Origin: Planctomycetaceae bacterium
Lineage (GTDB): Bacteria > Planctomycetota > Planctomycetia > Planctomycetales > Planctomycetaceae
NCBI GenBank assembly: GCA_023258825.1
Contig: JALQWE010000137.1
Location: forward strand, 1 to 8,348
Reading direction: 5' to 3'
Length of the DNA: 8,348 nt
Below are positions 6,020-8,348 of this stretch, piece by piece (the stretch's first letter is position 1; each line of letters opens with the position of its first letter). The notes beneath the pieces are model-generated. The model did no database searches and was not told the DNA's origin. It saw only the letters and a program-made list of their open reading frames with translations. The position numbers were made by a program, and so were the translations under genes.

Positions 6020-8348
6020 TCAGGACTTATTGTCGATCGACTCGAAGCCCGCTTGCCTGCCTTTCAGCAGCTCCACCTTTTCGACGTCGCCCAATCGTTC
6101 CGCAATGGTGATCATCTTCACCAACATCGCACGATACGTCGCTTTATCTTTGGGCGTGGCATCCGCAAGCCTCGCGAAATACTCCAGTCCTTCCATCGCC
6201 TGATCGAATTGTTCGCTCGCCTCCTGCCATCGCTCCTCTTCAAAAAACAATGTCCCCAAATGCTCAGACAGTTCACAACGATGACGTTGCCAGACCGGAT
6301 CGTCAGGCCGTGACTCCCTGACTTCGATCGCCAGCGGCAGAGCTTCAGTGTATACGGAAATCCCAGCCTGCCGGTTCCCCGTCATCAGCTCGAAGTGACC
6401 GAGTTGGTGCAGAGCCGAAACCAACTCCATCTTCTGGAGAAGACTCTCCGGCTGTCTCACATAAAGTCGACGGTTGATCTCAACCCACTTGCGATAGCTC
6501 TCAATTCCAGTGGTGACCTGATTGCGAAACATCTGAAGATTGGACATCGCAAGGTAGCTGTGCCCCAGCGTTTTCTGGCACTCACTGACACTCGGCAACT
6601 GACCAGCGAGCGCCTCCCGAATCTGCAGCGATCGCTTGTGATGATCGAGCGACTCCTCGATTTTTCCCATGCGCTGGGCGACGACACCCAGATTGAACAT
6701 CACCGCACCCAGGCGATATTGTTGATTGTACTCTTCGGGATCCAATCGCCCGGTAACACCAGTGCCCGATGGCTCACTCGAACGGCTCGCTCTTGACTCA
6801 TGTAGCCCGAGCAGTTGTTGAAACTTGTGCCCGGCCTGCTCGAATTCCCCCCGGCGCAGATCAATCAGTGCCGAATCGTTGAGGACCTCCTCTTTCAAAT
6901 TGAAGTACCGTTGATCGTCGGGAAATCGCTGGCACAACTTTTCCGTTCGCACCAATGCGTCTGAGGCTTTTGCAAGTGCACTCGGGTACTGTTCCTGCTG
7001 ACTAAGCCGGCTCGCGATCTCAACGGTATGTTGAATCAGCACAACTTCCAGTTCCGGTGTCAGATCCCTGCGACCAGCAACCCTCAGTTCAAGATCCTCA
7101 AACGCCCGATGCCACTTGTTCGCATTGTCCTGATCTCCAAGATTGGAATAGATACCTGCCAACATCTTTGTCGCGATGGCTTGTCGGTAAAGCCACGAAT
7201 CATCAATCTCAGTGATCGACAGGGTGAAGCTCCGGGTGTCCTGCAGAACCTGCTCGACATTGACACGCGCATCAGCCCACTCCCCAGCCTCAAGCTGCAA
7301 TTTGGCCAATTCCAGCCTTGAATCGATAAAGCCGGCCTTTGCGGCTGAGGATTTCCCTGCCGCATTTTGATAGGTCTCAGAGAGCTTCCGATAGTACTCC
7401 ATGGGTCGCGCAAGCAAACTGATCCTCAGATCCCGGAACTCATCGGAGAATCTGAGCCTTGGCTCCTCGGCCACCTGGCTCCAGAACGTCCCTATGGCAT
7501 CTCTGGCAAGCTTTCCCTGATCTTCTGCGAAATCAGCCGCCTCCAATGCCTCCAGCCTGTACCGGGCCTCCGCTCGAAGAGCCTCCTCCAGTTCCGCGGA
7601 CTTACGGTTCAGGTCGATGTTGTGGCGATAAGAGATCCACGCATATCCCGTGGCTCCGACAAGTAAAAGCACCGTCGCCACCGTCCCGGTGACGATGGTT
7701 GCGATCCTTCTTTTAAGCCATCTTCCGGCCCGATACGTCCAACTCTCCCGCCACGCCTCCGTTGGTTCGTCACTCAAGTATCGTGTGATGTCAGCAGCAA
7801 GGTCGCCGGCCGTCGCATAACGTGCCTGCTGATTGAAGGCCGTTGCTTTTTCGCAGATGGCCTCCAGCGCTGGATGAATGTTCGGGGCGATTTGACGCAG
7901 CTTTGGCATCACGCCCTCGGCCATCGCCGTCCTGAGCCTGTCGGGTGTACTCTTTTGAGACCTGGTAAACGGAGAATCCCCCGTACAGAGATGGTAAAGG
8001 ATCATCCCCAGTGAAAAGATGTCCGAACGAGCGCTCGCAGTATTGGAATCCTCGAGAGATTCGGGAGCCGAGAAGCCGGGCGTTCCCAAAAATTCTGCCT
8101 GATCTTTGCCCCACAATTCTTCCGAGCCCGGTTGTTCAGTCTCCGAAAGATCAATTGCCAAACCCCAGTCGACGACAAACGTTTCACCGAATGGGCCAAG
8201 AAGTATATTCGCAGGCTTGAGATCCCGATGAATCACGTTCGCATGGTGAGCAAACGCGACCGTTTGGCAAACTGATACAAAACGACTGAGAAGTTCGTGC
8301 AACTGGATTCGCCGGTTTTCAGCACTGAGGTTCTCATCCGAATGCAAC
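6020..8348 (-). CDS. Membrane-anchored Ser/Thr protein kinase with TPR-like C-terminal region, N-terminus cut off
   Basis: The frame runs off the right edge, so the ATP-binding lobe is missing; 775 residues are visible (numbered from base 8347). The catalytic loop is HRDLKPAN (40-47, with D42 the catalytic base and N47 a metal ligand). The Mg2+ motif reads DWG (60-62) instead of DFG, which is common in planctomycete kinases. The activation segment ends GTPGFSAPE (88-96), and SDIFSLGMILYHLCTG (108-123) is the helix F region. So this looks like an active Hanks-type kinase. A single membrane helix spans about 215-238, preceded by basic KRR (212-214), placing the kinase in the cytoplasm. A charged, probably coiled-coil stretch (about 245-285) follows. 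Residues about 330-770 are helical pairs of TPR type (for example MFNLGVVAQRMGKIEESLDHHKRSL), predicted to lie outside the membrane as a sensing or protein-binding region. Its input and targets are unknown. The base composition appears less GC-rich than in the other genes here. Confidence 0.95.
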   Translation of the reverse strand, partial: LHSDENLSAENRRIQLHELLSRFVSVCQTVAFAHHANVIHRDLKPANILLGPFGETFVVDWGLAIDLSETEQPGSEELWGKDQAEFLGTPGFSAPESLEDSNTASARSDIFSLGMILYHLCTGDSPFTRSQKSTPDRLRTAMAEGVMPKLRQIAPNIHPALEAICEKATAFNQQARYATAGDLAADITRYLSDEPTEAWRESWTYRAGRWLKRRIATIVTGTVATVLLLVGATGYAWISYRHNIDLNRKSAELEEALRAEARYRLEALEAADFAEDQGKLARDAIGTFWSQVAEEPRLRFSDEFRDLRISLLARPMEYYRKLSETYQNAAGKSSAAKAGFIDSRLELAKLQLEAGEWADARVNVEQVLQDTRSFTLSITEIDDSWLYRQAIATKMLAGIYSNLGDQDNANKWHRAFEDLELRVAGRRDLTPELEVVLIQHTVEIASRLSQQEQYPSALAKASDALVRTEKLCQRFPDDQRYFNLKEEVLNDSALIDLRRGEFEQAGHKFQQLLGLHESRASRSSEPSGTGVTGRLDPEEYNQQYRLGAVMFNLGVVAQRMGKIEESLDHHKRSLQIREALAGQLPSVSECQKTLGHSYLAMSNLQMFRNQVTTGIESYRKWVEINRRLYVRQPESLLQKMELVSALHQLGHFELMTGNRQAGISVYTEALPLAIEVRESRPDDPVWQRHRCELSEHLGTLFFEEERWQEASEQFDQAMEGLEYFARLADATPKDKATYRAMLVKMITIAERLGDVEKVELLKGRQAGFESIDNKS

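Noticed and set aside
8345..8347. TTG at 8347 as the start of the kinase gene
   Set aside because: A start here would lack the whole ATP-binding lobe; the frame simply continues past the window edge.

Overview
The window most likely comes from a planctomycete (phylum Planctomycetota). Three gene types together point there. One is a very long 'Pirellula/Verrucomicrobium-type' protein that joins a beta-propeller, HEAT repeats and a c-type heme domain. One is an exported DUF1573 protein with an SCGC motif. One is a membrane-anchored Ser/Thr kinase with a large TPR-like outer domain and a DWG in place of DFG. The DNA is GC-rich overall; the kinase region at the right end looks less so.

Layout, left to right. 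(1) Positions 2-3019, plus strand: the 3' part of the propeller-HEAT-cytochrome gene, whose start lies outside the window. It is followed by a strong intrinsic terminator at 3040-3073. (2) Positions 3079-3528, minus strand: a compact Nudix hydrolase resembling Ap4A hydrolases, convergent with gene 1. (3) Positions 3529-3869: a gene-free divergent region holding a short motif that resembles repeats associated with REP-type transposases. (4) Positions 3870-5003, plus strand: the exported DUF1573 protein. (5) Positions 5132-5938, plus strand: a short-chain dehydrogenase that closely resembles L-fucose dehydrogenases, with a possible promoter of its own. (6) Positions 6020-8348, minus strand: the Ser/Thr kinase, convergent with gene 5 and cut off at its N-terminus by the window edge.

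The genes do not form one operon: strand changes twice, and the two neighbouring plus-strand genes (DUF1573 and the dehydrogenase) are 128 bases apart. Taken singly they fit a planctomycete lifestyle: periplasmic electron transfer or sugar oxidation (gene 1), oxidation of fucose from algal polysaccharides (gene 5), nucleotide housekeeping (gene 2) and transmembrane signalling (gene 6). I see no tRNA, rRNA, CRISPR array or intact mobile element. I also do not see a convincing undescribed system. The items most worth a second look are the repeat-like motif, the beta-sandwich module inside gene 1, the solitary fucose dehydrogenase, and the base composition of the kinase gene.
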